42,547 bases of DNA from an uncultured Clostridia bacterium (GTDB lineage: Bacteria; Bacillota; Clostridia; Oscillospirales; Ruminococcaceae). Below, piece after piece: positions 8,348-18,174 of the stretch. Location of the stretch: contig CANQKD010000018.1 in assembly GCA_947624375.1 (NCBI GenBank), forward strand, positions 1 to 42,547, in the 5' to 3' direction. The translations under genes and the position numbers were made by a program. The notes under the pieces are model-generated. The model ran no database searches, was not told the origin of the DNA, and saw only the letters and a list, made by a program, of their open reading frames with translations. Every line of letters begins with the position of its first letter. Within the stretch, counting starts at the first letter, position 1.

Positions 8348-9073
8348 ATGAGACGGCTGCGAAAACGTTTAAAAGATGAAAACGGCGCTGTTATGCTTAT
8401 AGAGGCTGTTTTCATATATCCTATAGTTTTTCTGGCGATATTTTTTCTGATATATGTAGGTCTGTTCATACTGCAATATATGAGCGTTTCTGCATATGCG
8501 CAGAAGGTGGCGCTGCTTGCTTCCAGAGAGGTGGCTTACCCCGGGTATATCAATCTTGTGAGTAAAGATGTTTATACTACCTCTGCTGTAGAAGCCGATC
8601 TGGGCACTGATGCAGACGGCAATACTATAAATTCGTTCAGCGGCAAGGTAACACTGAACTTTGACCCCAAAAAAGCGCAGGTAAACGCTTATCGCTACTG
8701 GGGCGATCCGCTGAGCAGCGAAAGCAAGACTGTACTGGTGAACATACTGAAAGAAATGGTCAAAAAAAATTCGATAATAGGCGCCGGCGGAGATGTTAAA
8801 GCTACGGTGGAGGCTGAAAACTATTTTGTCACACAGTATGTAAAGGTAAGTGTTTCACAGCCTCTTGCAAGTTTTCCGGTGCTTGATGCTTTCGGTATTG
8901 AGCAGCCGACGGTATCAGCCACCGTGCAGGCATCTGTCAACGATACCGACGAATTGGTGCGCAACGTAGATTTCGCGGTAGACGCCATAAGAGCCATTGC
9001 TAAAAAGCTTGGCATAGATACCGATAACATAAAGCAAAAATTCAAAGAGGCAAAAGAATTTTTAGGATTATGA
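8348..9073 (+). CDS. TadE-like pseudopilin
   Basis: A 241-residue protein. ATG 8348 is chosen because GAGG (8337-8340) lies seven bases upstream; an in-frame TTG at 8309 has no site. Residues about 10-50 read ENGAVMLIEAVFIYPIVFLA and on: the TadE pattern of a basic tail, a short Gly-Ala segment, an acidic Glu inside the hydrophobic helix, then a long exposed domain with little recognisable structure. TadE-type pseudopilins are cut by TadV and are thought to seed or stabilise the fibre. It ends 25 bases before the giant surface protein. Confidence 0.75.
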   Translation: MRRLRKRLKDENGAVMLIEAVFIYPIVFLAIFFLIYVGLFILQYMSVSAYAQKVALLASREVAYPGYINLVSKDVYTTSAVEADLGTDADGNTINSFSGKVTLNFDPKKAQVNAYRYWGDPLSSESKTVLVNILKEMVKKNSIIGAGGDVKATVEAENYFVTQYVKVSVSQPLASFPVLDAFGIEQPTVSATVQASVNDTDELVRNVDFAVDAIRAIAKKLGIDTDNIKQKFKEAKEFLGL

Positions 9074-9098
9074 CAAAGTTTGAGAGGTAGTTTGCGAT

Positions 9099-12000
9099 AT
9101 GAAACTTATGAGACTTATGAGAAAATGCAAAGGCTCTATTTCAATATTTTTGTGCCTGATATTATTGCCTATGGTAACATATGCCACGCTTATTATAGAT
9201 GCCAGCCGTTTGCAGTCTGCCCGTGTTGCAGTTGCAACTGCCGGCGATCTTACCATGAACGCCGCATTATCGGAATATGAGCAGGTGCTGGAGGATATGT
9301 ACGGCATTTTTGCTGTTGCGCAGAACGAAAATCAGCTGAAAGATTCTCTGAAGGCATACTATAAGCAGACGATAGAGTCCTCGCTTATCGGTTCTGAGGC
9401 AGAAGATGAATATGTGCAGCAGTTGGTCGATGAGGTAGTGGAAATGATATTCAGCGAAGACGGCTTCGATTATGATAACTTTCTGGAAATGAAGCTGGGA
9501 GATTTTACCTACGAGCCTGTTGCCGGCACAGCGGTGGCAAACCCTGCCATTATGAAGAGGCAGATAATAGACTATATGAAATATAAAGGACCTGTTTCGG
9601 TAGTCTCAACCCTTATGCCGAAGCTTGATTTTCTTAAAGATTCTTCAAAGCAGACAGATGTAGTCGCCAAAAAGGTAGAATATACAGAAAAGCTCAATTC
9701 GCTTAACGACCCGTGCACCAAGGCTTATAATGCAATAATAGGAGATCTCGTTAATGGAGGTCCCGCGAGAGATGGTTATAACAGTCAAGCAAGTTATTAC
9801 AATACTTTAATAAGAGGCAGTACTACTTCAATATCAGCAGTTCTTGCAAGTGTCAGGTCAAATTTAACGCTTATGTCAGAATGCGACCTTATGTATAAAA
9901 ACAGCTATTTCAGTGTCAGCGCTAATAAGCTTAGTTTAGATAGTCTGTGGAACGCTTCCGGCGGACAGGCTGACATAGATAGTGTTTACGACCCTGAAAC
10001 TAAGCTTGACGAGGAGGATATTGACGGATTAAAAAATTTGCTTTCAGATATTTCTTTGTCATATAATGATCTTGTTGCTCTTGACCACAACTTAATCGGA
10101 GGAAATTTCAGTACTAATATTGACACGGTCGATATAAATAGAAATGTACTTGGTCAGGACGAAAGTGAACTTGATTATACATATACCGCCACTATAATAC
10201 AAAATTCGGCGAATGAATATCCTTCGCTTGCAAACATTGGCAGCGACGGCAGTTGGATAAAAACGCTTAATACCACTTCAAGCATTGATGATTTGAAAGT
10301 TAGATATGATTTTCAGCAGAAAAGGGCTGCAAATCTTGATAAGCTGGAAGATTTTGCCAAGTGGTACAAGCAGACACAGGAACTCCGCAATTTGTATGAT
10401 AAGGTGTTTGCAGCATACAAAAAGGAGTTTTTGAAAGAGAAAGTTGACATATACAATGTTGATGATTATTCTGATGATGAAATAAACGATAAACTGAAAA
10501 CATTTTTTGAGGATGATGCCAATAAAACATATAAGGACGAGTATATCGATCGTCTTAATAATAAAAAGATGATAGATGCTGTTGCTGAAGCGATAGTGAG
10601 CAAAAACTATTCCGGCTATTTTACTAGTTTTCTGTCAAAACTGAATGACTGTAACGTATATTTTAATCGTGCCGGTAGTTATTGTAATAATGCTAAAAAT
10701 GCTTTGAATAGTTATTACTCTACTCTTGTTAAAGCCAGAGATAAGCTGAAAGCTCTTCAGAGCGCACTTGAAGAGGTGCAGAACACTCTTGTGGAAATGA
10801 ATAAGACAAAAGGAGAGTGGCAGGACTGTATAGATAGTCTGGGCTCTAAAAGTTCAACAAGCGCAAGTATGCAAAGCGACCTTGATTCTACCACCGAAAG
10901 CTTTAACAAGGATGACGTTGCCGCATTGCAGGGCGTGGCAAGTGAACTGCTTACAAAGGTGGAATCGCTCATATCCCAGCTTGAAAGCGTAAAGTATCTT
11001 GATATATCGGTCGTTAGCACATCGTCTTATCATAATAACTATTTAAGCAGCTCATATTATGATCAGTATATTTTTAGTGACAAGTCAGATTCGGGAAACA
11101 CAGCAGGTCATGCTGCCGATCAGGCAGATTTAATGATATCGCGATACTTTGTCAACGGAGTAACTGAAAGTGATTTTGCAGCGATCGAACTGATTGATGG
11201 TAAAAAATCAAACGGCGAAATTAGCGACGAGGAGAGATTTTTCCCGATCTTGAAGAGCATTTGCGAACCTGAACAGGGTCAGCAGCTTAGTGAAGCCGAT
11301 CAGACTAATTATAATAATACAAAGGAGTTTTCCAAAGTAGACGATGAAGGATTACCTACCCAAAAAACAGAAGACTCAACGCCGCCGACATCATCTGGAA
11401 GCTCAGGACAGGGAGAACAGCAGACAAAGACTTCGGAAAATTTTGGTGATATATTGAAAAAAATAACGGAGTATCCTACAACTGCAATAGAGGAGCAGCC
11501 GGGCGATGGGGTGAATGGCGAATATAAAGTTTCTACTCCGAAAATGGACGACAACGGAAAAGTAGATGGAAGCCCAAGCAACTCACTGAAGACTGCTTCA
11601 AGTCTGCTCAGCAAGCTTTCTAACATCGGCACTACCGTAAGAGACAAGGTGTATCTTGAAGAATATTTTACCGAGATGTTCACCTGCCAGACTGACACAA
11701 ATCCCGACGCCGATGAATTGATACTGCTCAGCGGTTATACAAACGCAGATGAAGGCAACAGAATTATAAATAAAAATACTGAATGGTACGGCAGCGAGAT
11801 CGAGTATATACTTTGGGGCGATCCTGATCTGTCTAAAGACAGAAAAAATACCGAAACACTAATTTTCACTATACGTTTTGCGTTGAACGCCGTATATGCA
11901 TTCACGGCATCGGATATTCAGACATTTGCTTTTCAGGCTGCATCGGCGCTTGTCGGCTGGACGGTCGTTGGCGTGCCGATAGTTCAGGCTTGTATAACCA

Positions 12001-13145
12001 TTGGTATTGCCCTGGCTGAGAGCGCGCTTGACCTACAGGCTTTGAAAGACGGACAAGATGTTCCAATATATAAAAACAGTTCAACTTTCCAGTGTTCACC
12101 GGGCGGAGTTTTGCAGAATGTTGCCAACCAAGCTGTGAAAGAGGTGGCACAATATGTCGGCGAAAAGGTAGACGAAGAGATCGATAAAATAGCCAACAAA
12201 GCATACGAGACCATCGGCGATGCTATGGACGACATAACGGGGTATGTGAACGATTTTGTTGATAAGCAGGCAGAAGGTGTCAAGTCGGCAATAGAGCAGC
12301 AATTCGTTACACCGGTAATAAACAGTGTCACACCTTTGCTGGCTAAAGTGCAGACTGGCGCAAGCAATGCAAATGATCTTGTAAATGAGGCTGTTGAAAC
12401 CACATTCAAATCAATTGAAGAGAATATAAACGCTATAAATGACGGACCTACAAAAGAACTTATACTACAGTTTTATGAACGATTTAAAGATGAGATCAAG
12501 TCACAACTGGTCGGCAAGATACAAGAATTTTTGTCAAAAGTAAGCTCCGGTGCCGATTCAGAAACACTGCGTAAGGAAATAATCAAAGTTATAGACGATA
12601 AGATCGGAGAGTTTCAAGGTACTATAAATGCGAAAATGGATGAATACAAAAACAGCATTATGCAAAAGGTAAGAGATGCCGGTGACAAGCCGATAGGAGA
12701 TCTGAAAAATTTCTTGCACGAAACGATGGATGATTTTGCAGACGATATCAGCGGTAAGATAAGCGATACAATTTCAGACAGTGTTTCAAAGCAGCTGGAT
12801 ACCGGTTCCGCATCAAACAGATTTACTCTTAATTATAAAGAGTATTGCAAAATATTTATTCTGATAAATCTTGTCGGTAACGAAACAGAAATGCTTCAAA
12901 GAGCCGGTGTACTTATGCAGGCGAATGTACGGCACGCCGTAAACGGTGCAAATCCTGATTTTCAACTGATAAATGCAAACACCATGGTATCGGTATCGGC
13001 AGATGTAAAGCTTGGCACTCTTATGCCTTGGACAGTATCCGGCGAAGAAAATGAGACTACGGGTGATTCGGATCTTAAACTGGACTTCTCTCATTTGGGC
13101 GATAACAGCGTTACTATACATTACAACGGATTGTTTGGATATTAA
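9099..13145 (+). CDS. Giant DUF5702/TadG-like pilus-associated surface protein
   Basis: A 1348-residue protein and the largest pilus-half gene. Residues 10-60 (KGSISIFLCLILLPMVTYAT, then LIIDASRLQSARVAVATAGD) match the N-terminal anchor of DUF5702 proteins, which occupy the TadG place in Firmicutes Tad clusters. The rest is mostly exposed. It holds long alpha-helical, probably coiled-coil parts (about 420-640 and 1010-1220, rich in K/E/D/Q with repeated hydrophobic spacing), a Ser/Thr/Gly/Gln-rich linker near 750-785, and a hydrophobic, Ala-rich segment near 925-975. The final domain, from about 1240, has VSADVKLGTLMPW-type strands. I infer a pilus tip or base adhesin or scaffold; the exact function is not shown. 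GAGAGG lies 11 bases before the ATG; in-frame ATGs 3 and 6 codons later are alternatives. Confidence 0.75.
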   Translation: MKLMRLMRKCKGSISIFLCLILLPMVTYATLIIDASRLQSARVAVATAGDLTMNAALSEYEQVLEDMYGIFAVAQNENQLKDSLKAYYKQTIESSLIGSEAEDEYVQQLVDEVVEMIFSEDGFDYDNFLEMKLGDFTYEPVAGTAVANPAIMKRQIIDYMKYKGPVSVVSTLMPKLDFLKDSSKQTDVVAKKVEYTEKLNSLNDPCTKAYNAIIGDLVNGGPARDGYNSQASYYNTLIRGSTTSISAVLASVRSNLTLMSECDLMYKNSYFSVSANKLSLDSLWNASGGQADIDSVYDPETKLDEEDIDGLKNLLSDISLSYNDLVALDHNLIGGNFSTNIDTVDINRNVLGQDESELDYTYTATIIQNSANEYPSLANIGSDGSWIKTLNTTSSIDDLKVRYDFQQKRAANLDKLEDFAKWYKQTQELRNLYDKVFAAYKKEFLKEKVDIYNVDDYSDDEINDKLKTFFEDDANKTYKDEYIDRLNNKKMIDAVAEAIVSKNYSGYFTSFLSKLNDCNVYFNRAGSYCNNAKNALNSYYSTLVKARDKLKALQSALEEVQNTLVEMNKTKGEWQDCIDSLGSKSSTSASMQSDLDSTTESFNKDDVAALQGVASELLTKVESLISQLESVKYLDISVVSTSSYHNNYLSSSYYDQYIFSDKSDSGNTAGHAADQADLMISRYFVNGVTESDFAAIELIDGKKSNGEISDEERFFPILKSICEPEQGQQLSEADQTNYNNTKEFSKVDDEGLPTQKTEDSTPPTSSGSSGQGEQQTKTSENFGDILKKITEYPTTAIEEQPGDGVNGEYKVSTPKMDDNGKVDGSPSNSLKTASSLLSKLSNIGTTVRDKVYLEEYFTEMFTCQTDTNPDADELILLSGYTNADEGNRIINKNTEWYGSEIEYILWGDPDLSKDRKNTETLIFTIRFALNAVYAFTASDIQTFAFQAASALVGWTVVGVPIVQACITIGIALAESALDLQALKDGQDVPIYKNSSTFQCSPGGVLQNVANQAVKEVAQYVGEKVDEEIDKIANKAYETIGDAMDDITGYVNDFVDKQAEGVKSAIEQQFVTPVINSVTPLLAKVQTGASNANDLVNEAVETTFKSIEENINAINDGPTKELILQFYERFKDEIKSQLVGKIQEFLSKVSSGADSETLRKEIIKVIDDKIGEFQGTINAKMDEYKNSIMQKVRDAGDKPIGDLKNFLHETMDDFADDISGKISDTISDSVSKQLDTGSASNRFTLNYKEYCKIFILINLVGNETEMLQRAGVLMQANVRHAVNGANPDFQLINANTMVSVSADVKLGTLMPWTVSGEENETTGDSDLKLDFSHLGDNSVTIHYNGLFGY

Positions 13146-13163
13146 AATAAAATGAGGAATAAT

Positions 13164-14042
13164 ATGAAGAACAGAAATCAACATGAAAAAGGTGCTTTGG
13201 CTATAGAGGCGGTATTAGGACTGACGATCTTTATGTTGGCTATACTTGCACTGATGTTTATGACGCTTATCATACGCGTTCAGGCATCGGTACAATATGC
13301 TTTGGGGCAGACTGCCAAAGAGATATCAGGCTACTATTATCTTCTTGACAAAGTAGGTCTTACCTCGATATTGTCGGGCGATTCTTCATCAAACGATGCT
13401 CAGTTAAAAGATCTTAATAACACCATAGGCTATGTTATTGAGTTCTCCGGTGATGCGGCAGATACCGTAAACAACATCGATCTTTCAGCTGATATAACCG
13501 ACTTGGAGCAGCTTAAAGAAATGACTAATTTTGAACAGCTGCGTGCCGAGGCACAACAGATCGGTACATCTCTGGAGGCGCTGAGTTCTCATAACCCGAT
13601 GGAGCAGTTCAGGGCAGTGCTGTCTGTGTTCGGGCGGTCGCTGATAAACAGATCGTTTTCTTGTCTGATAGGCGGTATGGTATGCAAAAGCCTTGTGCCA
13701 AAATATCTTACATCGGGAGATATAAACGATTATTACGAAAAAATGGGCATAGAAAATATGGATTTTTCAAAGTCACAGCTTTTGGCTGACGGGCGTTCGA
13801 TCAAACTGGTGGCGACATACACCATCAGCACAAAGGCGCTGACTCTGGGAATGATAGATTCTAAGCTGACATTCAAACAGGTAGTAACAACAGCGGCGTG
13901 GGTAAAACCTAATGGCAAAACCGTAAAAAGTCTTGCAGAAATAAAACCGAAGCTTGTTGAAAATGATGCCGAAAGCGGCAAACAGAGCACAACAGAGGAC
14001 AGCGGCGAAAATACTACAGAGGGCAGCGGTGACGGAAGATGA
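13164..14042 (+). CDS. TadE-like pseudopilin, second copy
   Basis: A 292-residue protein. ATG 13164 is preferred over 13152 because GAGG (13154-13157) sits six bases before it. The N-terminus (KGALAIEAVLGLTIFMLAIL) has the TadE signature of a Gly-Ala start, a Glu in the membrane helix and a single hydrophobic segment. A variable outer domain of about 230 residues follows, and the tail is Ser/Thr/Glu/Gly-rich (about 275-292). The stop overlaps the next start (ATGA at 14039-14042), so translation is coupled to the prepilin peptidase that probably matures it. Confidence 0.72.
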   Translation: MKNRNQHEKGALAIEAVLGLTIFMLAILALMFMTLIIRVQASVQYALGQTAKEISGYYYLLDKVGLTSILSGDSSSNDAQLKDLNNTIGYVIEFSGDAADTVNNIDLSADITDLEQLKEMTNFEQLRAEAQQIGTSLEALSSHNPMEQFRAVLSVFGRSLINRSFSCLIGGMVCKSLVPKYLTSGDINDYYEKMGIENMDFSKSQLLADGRSIKLVATYTISTKALTLGMIDSKLTFKQVVTTAAWVKPNGKTVKSLAEIKPKLVENDAESGKQSTTEDSGENTTEGSGDGR

Positions 14043-14701
14043 CCATAGTTAAGTGTTCGGCGATAATATTGTTGTCTGTAGTATTGACGGCAGCAGCTGT
14101 ATTGTTTCGTTGGTCGTATATGGGCAGAGAAAAACTGCCTTTTGTCGAGATACTGAAAAAGCAGAAAAAACAGACAGTGTTCTTTGCGGCAGCATTTATG
14201 ATCACAGCAGTTCTTGCTCTTGTTTTCTACAGAAAAAAAGAAATGAGCTACTTTTCTATGGCTCAGAAGCTTATACTGTGGGATACTCTGGTGATGTTGG
14301 CCGTGATAGACCGCCAGATAAAAAAGATACCGAACAAAGTGCTTTTATTTCTGCTTATTGTAAGGGCGGCAGGAATATTGGCAGAAGTGATACGATATGA
14401 CATATCATTGACAAACTCTTTGCTTTTTTCTCTGCTGGGAATTGTGATAGGCGGTCTGATACCGCTGGTCGCTATGCTTCTTTCAGGCGGAGGAGTTGGC
14501 GCAGGTGACATGAAGCTGTATGCTGTAATAGGAGCGTTTCTTGGTCTGACAGGAGTATTGCAGAGCATGATGTTCTCCTTGTTTATAGCTGCAATAGTCA
14601 GTCTGATAATGCTGATATCCAAAAAGGCAAAAATGAAGTCAACGCTGGCTATGGCGCCGTTTATATTTGCGGGCGTTAGTATATATTACATTCTTATATA
14701 A
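14039..14701 (+). CDS. tadV: TadV/CpaA-type prepilin peptidase (A24 aspartic protease)
   Basis: A 220-residue integral membrane peptidase. Both catalytic aspartates of the A24 family are visible: D91 in AVIDRQIKKIPN and D157 in the GxGD motif GVGAGDMKL. About six hydrophobic segments fit the family, though two membrane helices before D91 make it longer than the smallest TadV proteins. It should cut the leader of the pilin at 7968 and probably the two TadE-like proteins at the membrane's inner face. It overlaps the upstream gene by four bases. Confidence 0.9.
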   Translation: MTIVKCSAIILLSVVLTAAAVLFRWSYMGREKLPFVEILKKQKKQTVFFAAAFMITAVLALVFYRKKEMSYFSMAQKLILWDTLVMLAVIDRQIKKIPNKVLLFLLIVRAAGILAEVIRYDISLTNSLLFSLLGIVIGGLIPLVAMLLSGGGVGAGDMKLYAVIGAFLGLTGVLQSMMFSLFIAAIVSLIMLISKKAKMKSTLAMAPFIFAGVSIYYILI

Positions 14702-14716
14702 ATCCGGGGTGATATT

Positions 14717-16024
14717 ATGAACAAGTCAATGCCGATACTTATTTTATCTGTTCTGTTGATAATGTTGGTGATCTCGTGGCAAAATGTTCTGAGTTATAAC
14801 GATAAGATAACGCAGGAATACGATAAACATATTGCGGCAGCGGAAAAAATGGAGAGCAAGGAGATCTATGTTGATGCTATCTCTGAGTACAAGGCAGCTC
14901 AGAAAATAAAACCTGATTATGATATTCAGATGAAGATAGCTGACCTTTATCTGAAGCAGGAAGACAAAAGCGGATATGTCAATGCCTGCCGCGAAGCTAT
15001 CAATATAGACAAAAGCAAGCTGGAGCCTTATTTGCTGATATCGGACTATTATATTGAAAATACGAACTATTATGAGGCGTATTCAATTTTGAAACAGGGC
15101 GAAAAAGCTATAGGCAAAAATGATGATTTTTCTGAGCGGCTGCTGTTTGTGCTGAGTCAGTATAATGAAGCGGCAATAAGTTATGAAACGTATCTGCCGT
15201 GGCATATGGTGGGAAGCGGCTCAGGCTATGCTAAGATCTCTAAAGAAGGACTTTATGGGCTGGTAAACATTGAAAACAAGATCGCTTATAAATGCGAATA
15301 TGAGGATATTGGTCTGTTTATGAATTATGTGATCCCTATAAAGAAAGACGGGGAGTATTATTATATAGACGGAAATGGCAACAGAAAGCTCGTTCCGGAT
15401 GAGCCTGCCGAATATCTCGGTACCTTCAGCGGAAACTATGCACCTGCGAAAATAAACGGTGTGTATGGCTACATAGATAAGCAGATGAGGGAATATAATT
15501 TTGAATACGAATACGCCGGCTGCTTCAGCAACGGTATCGCTGCGGTGAAAAAAGACGGTAAATGGAAGATAATAAATGAGCAGCTAAAAGATGTAACAGG
15601 CTATGTGTTTGATGACGTGAAAATGGACGATTACGGTTTCTGTGCCGGTCAGAATGTGTTCTTTGCTCAAAAAGACGGCAGCTACGCTTTGTATAATATT
15701 GAGGGAAAAAAGCTGTCTGAGGATCTTGAAGATGCAAAAATATTCGTGTCAAAACAACCTGCGGCAGTCAAGAAAAACGGCAAATGGGGTTATATATCTC
15801 TCAAGGGCGAAATGGTTATAGAACCTGCTTACGATGATGCGGATTCTTTCTGTGTGGGGTATGCACCGGTCAAAACAGGCAATAAGTGGGGCTGTATCGA
15901 CAGGGATAACAATTTGGTCATAGAAGCGGTATTTGACGAAATGCAGGCTTTTGCCGAAAACGGTTATGCGTTAGCGGAAAAAGACGGCGTCAGAGAATTT
16001 GTAATAGTTAAAATATATGAATAG
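14717..16024 (+). CDS. Membrane-anchored WG-repeat protein
   Basis: A 435-residue protein with one N-terminal membrane helix (about 5-22) and no lipobox. Residues about 30-150 form TPR-like helical pairs (YVDAISEYKAAQKIKPDY; GYVNACREAINIDKSKLEPY). From about 160 on come WG-type repeats: units such as GLYGLVNIENK, GVYGYIDKQMREY, GKWKIINEQ, GKWGYISLKGEMVIEPAYDD and NKWGCIDRDNNLVIEAVFDE. WG repeats form beta-sheet surfaces of unknown ligand. It opens the signalling half of the cluster, 15 bases after the peptidase gene and 11 before an FHA gene, so it may be an extracytoplasmic sensor or structural partner. GGGGTG precedes the ATG. Confidence 0.78.
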   Translation: MNKSMPILILSVLLIMLVISWQNVLSYNDKITQEYDKHIAAAEKMESKEIYVDAISEYKAAQKIKPDYDIQMKIADLYLKQEDKSGYVNACREAINIDKSKLEPYLLISDYYIENTNYYEAYSILKQGEKAIGKNDDFSERLLFVLSQYNEAAISYETYLPWHMVGSGSGYAKISKEGLYGLVNIENKIAYKCEYEDIGLFMNYVIPIKKDGEYYYIDGNGNRKLVPDEPAEYLGTFSGNYAPAKINGVYGYIDKQMREYNFEYEYAGCFSNGIAAVKKDGKWKIINEQLKDVTGYVFDDVKMDDYGFCAGQNVFFAQKDGSYALYNIEGKKLSEDLEDAKIFVSKQPAAVKKNGKWGYISLKGEMVIEPAYDDADSFCVGYAPVKTGNKWGCIDRDNNLVIEAVFDEMQAFAENGYALAEKDGVREFVIVKIYE

Positions 16025-16035
16025 GTGGGTAAGAT

Positions 16036-17367
16036 ATGCTAACAAGAGTACAAAGAGGCAGCAGTGTATTTGCAGAGCTTGATGTAAGCGGAACTATGGA
16101 TGAGATAGACGAGACCAGTATGCTTATGATAAACAGTAATCAGAACAAAGCTATCGGGCTAGCTCCCATACGCTTAGATGAACTGAACGGCAGGTTTGAG
16201 AAGATATATTTTGATGTTACCGGAAAGGTCACGCTGAGCGAATATCTTACAAAGCGGGTATCACAGGAAGCTTTTAAACAAATGCTTCTGCACCTTATAG
16301 ATACGATGGAGAATTTTGATGAGTATATGATAGATGTAAAACAGGTAGTGCTGGATATCAACAGTGTTTTTATAAATGAAGTTGACAATACCGTATCGTT
16401 TATCTGTATACCTACAAAAGCTGAGAATTCTATAGGTGAGCTTTATGAGTTTTTTAAATCTATAGTTGTAGATGCCAGTTTTGTTGACGTTTCGGGAAAT
16501 GACAACAGAGTAAGCTATTTTAATGCTGTATATAATGTTGTTAAAAATAAAAACGGCTTTTCTTTGCAGAATATGAAAAAGGCAATAGAGCTTTCGCAGC
16601 ATCAGGTGCAGGGCAATACAGGAGAAAACTCTGAAGCGCCCGAAAATAATAGCAGCGGTGCGCCCGCAGACAGAATGATAAAAGAAAATGATACTGTGAC
16701 TGTAAAAAGCAGGGCGCAGTCTGCCGTGCCTGTTATGATGGAAGAAGAGCCCAAGCCGGCTGAGCAGGGTAATAAGGGATTGTTCGGCAAGCTCTTTAAG
16801 AGCGGAGGAAAGAAGAAAAGTTCGGGCGATGGCTTTCAGGGCGGCATTGGAAAGTATAAAAACGGAGATACTTCTGCTGCTTCATCGCAAAGGCAGCAGA
16901 TTCAACAGCCCGTGCAGCAGCCGATACAGCAACCCATGCAGCATCCAATACAGCAGTCCATTCAGCAGCCGGTTCAGGACAGAAGCTTTCTCGGCACTAT
17001 AATGGTTTATGATGAAAATAAAGAAAGCTCTTCATCAGCTGAGGCAGCAAACAGCGTTGACACCGATGCCGCTATGGCGTATCTGGTAAGACACCGCGAT
17101 CAGGCAAAAATAAAAATAGACAAGCCTGTGTTCTCTGTAGGACGTGCCAGTGAAGATCAGGACTATTGTATAAATGACAACCCTGCGGTAGGGCACAAGC
17201 ACGCAAGCATAATCAAAAAAGACGATAAGTATTATGTCAAAGACCTCAATTCAAGAAATCATACTTTTGTCAACGGAACAATGATAGTTCCCGGAGTGGA
17301 GCATATGCTGAACAACGGCGACAAGATAGTTTTTGCAAACGAGGAGTTTGATTTCAGGATCATCTGA
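16036..17367 (+). CDS. DUF6382-FHA phosphothreonine-binding adaptor
   Basis: A 443-residue cytoplasmic protein. Residues 1 to about 175 resemble DUF6382, a domain found in front of FHA domains in Firmicutes (EYMIDVKQVVLDINSVFINE is typical). A low-complexity linker follows: Lys/Gly-rich (LFGKLFKSGGKKKSSG), then about 25 residues of Gln-Gln-Pro/Ile/Met repeats near 290-315. A C-terminal FHA domain follows from about 360: FSVGRASE, then H at GHKHASIIKKDD, then DLNSRNHTFVNG, holding the Gly-Arg, Ser/His and Asn residues that bind phosphothreonine. It probably links phosphorylation by the kinases downstream to the pilus machine. Only 29 bases separate it from the first phosphatase. Confidence 0.85.
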   Translation: MLTRVQRGSSVFAELDVSGTMDEIDETSMLMINSNQNKAIGLAPIRLDELNGRFEKIYFDVTGKVTLSEYLTKRVSQEAFKQMLLHLIDTMENFDEYMIDVKQVVLDINSVFINEVDNTVSFICIPTKAENSIGELYEFFKSIVVDASFVDVSGNDNRVSYFNAVYNVVKNKNGFSLQNMKKAIELSQHQVQGNTGENSEAPENNSSGAPADRMIKENDTVTVKSRAQSAVPVMMEEEPKPAEQGNKGLFGKLFKSGGKKKSSGDGFQGGIGKYKNGDTSAASSQRQQIQQPVQQPIQQPMQHPIQQSIQQPVQDRSFLGTIMVYDENKESSSSAEAANSVDTDAAMAYLVRHRDQAKIKIDKPVFSVGRASEDQDYCINDNPAVGHKHASIIKKDDKYYVKDLNSRNHTFVNGTMIVPGVEHMLNNGDKIVFANEEFDFRII

Positions 17368-17396
17368 TATTTGTATGAAACGGCAGGTGGGCAGCA

Positions 17397-18164
17397 TTGA
17401 GATATATGGCAGCGGTCTCTACAGATGCAGGCATAGTTAAAAGTACAAATCAGGACAGCAGTCTGCTTATTGAAATGGAGACAAGCATAGGAAGAGCCAT
17501 AGCTGCGGTCGTGTGTGACGGCATGGGCGGATTTTCAAAAGGAGAACTTGCCAGCGCTGCTGTGATACGTTCTTTTCGTGATTGGTTCATTAGTGTTTTT
17601 CCGTATCTGTGTGAAGAAGGTCTGACAGATAACAGGATAAGAGAAGAATGGGATCTGCTGGTCAAAAAAAGCAATGAACTGATACGCCGATACGGAAGAT
17701 CTCAAAATATAATGCTCGGCACTACGCTTACTGCTGTTTTGCTGACCGAAACAAAATATTATATAATAAATGTCGGCGATACAAGGGCATATAAAATATC
17801 GGATGAGGTGGCAAGGCTTACTTATGATCATTCGGTGGTGGCAAGAGAAGTATCTATGGGGAATCTGACTGAGGAAGAGGCTGAGCATGACCCAAGAAGG
17901 AATCAGCTTTTGCAGTGTATAGGCGCTTGTGATCCGCTTATAGCCGATATTTTTATCGGAGAGGCGGAAAAGAATGTGGTGTATATGCTGTGCAGCGACG
18001 GATTTCGGCATGAAATATCAAATGATGAGATGATGACATATCTTAGCCCTTCCGTGCTTGAAAGCGAAGAGATAATGAAAAATAATCTCGATCATCTTAT
18101 AAATGTCAATAAAGAAAGAAACGAGCAGGACAATATAACTGTCGCTGCGATAAAGACATATTGA
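17397..18164 (+). CDS. PP2C-type Ser/Thr phosphatase 1
   Basis: A 255-residue cytoplasmic PP2C (PPM) phosphatase. I choose the TTG start at 17397 because AGGTGG ends six bases before it; the first ATG (17406) is 15 bases away. All metal-binding motifs are present: NQDSSLL, VVCDGMGG, VGDTRAYK, CSDGF and QDNITVAAIK. The family removes phosphate from Ser and Thr using two metal ions. It probably reverses phosphorylation by the three kinases at 20704-30531. Its motifs differ enough from the other two phosphatases to suggest separate targets rather than a recent copy. Confidence 0.9.
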   Translation: MRYMAAVSTDAGIVKSTNQDSSLLIEMETSIGRAIAAVVCDGMGGFSKGELASAAVIRSFRDWFISVFPYLCEEGLTDNRIREEWDLLVKKSNELIRRYGRSQNIMLGTTLTAVLLTETKYYIINVGDTRAYKISDEVARLTYDHSVVAREVSMGNLTEEEAEHDPRRNQLLQCIGACDPLIADIFIGEAEKNVVYMLCSDGFRHEISNDEMMTYLSPSVLESEEIMKNNLDHLINVNKERNEQDNITVAAIKTY

Positions 18165-18174
18165 GGACAAAGTT

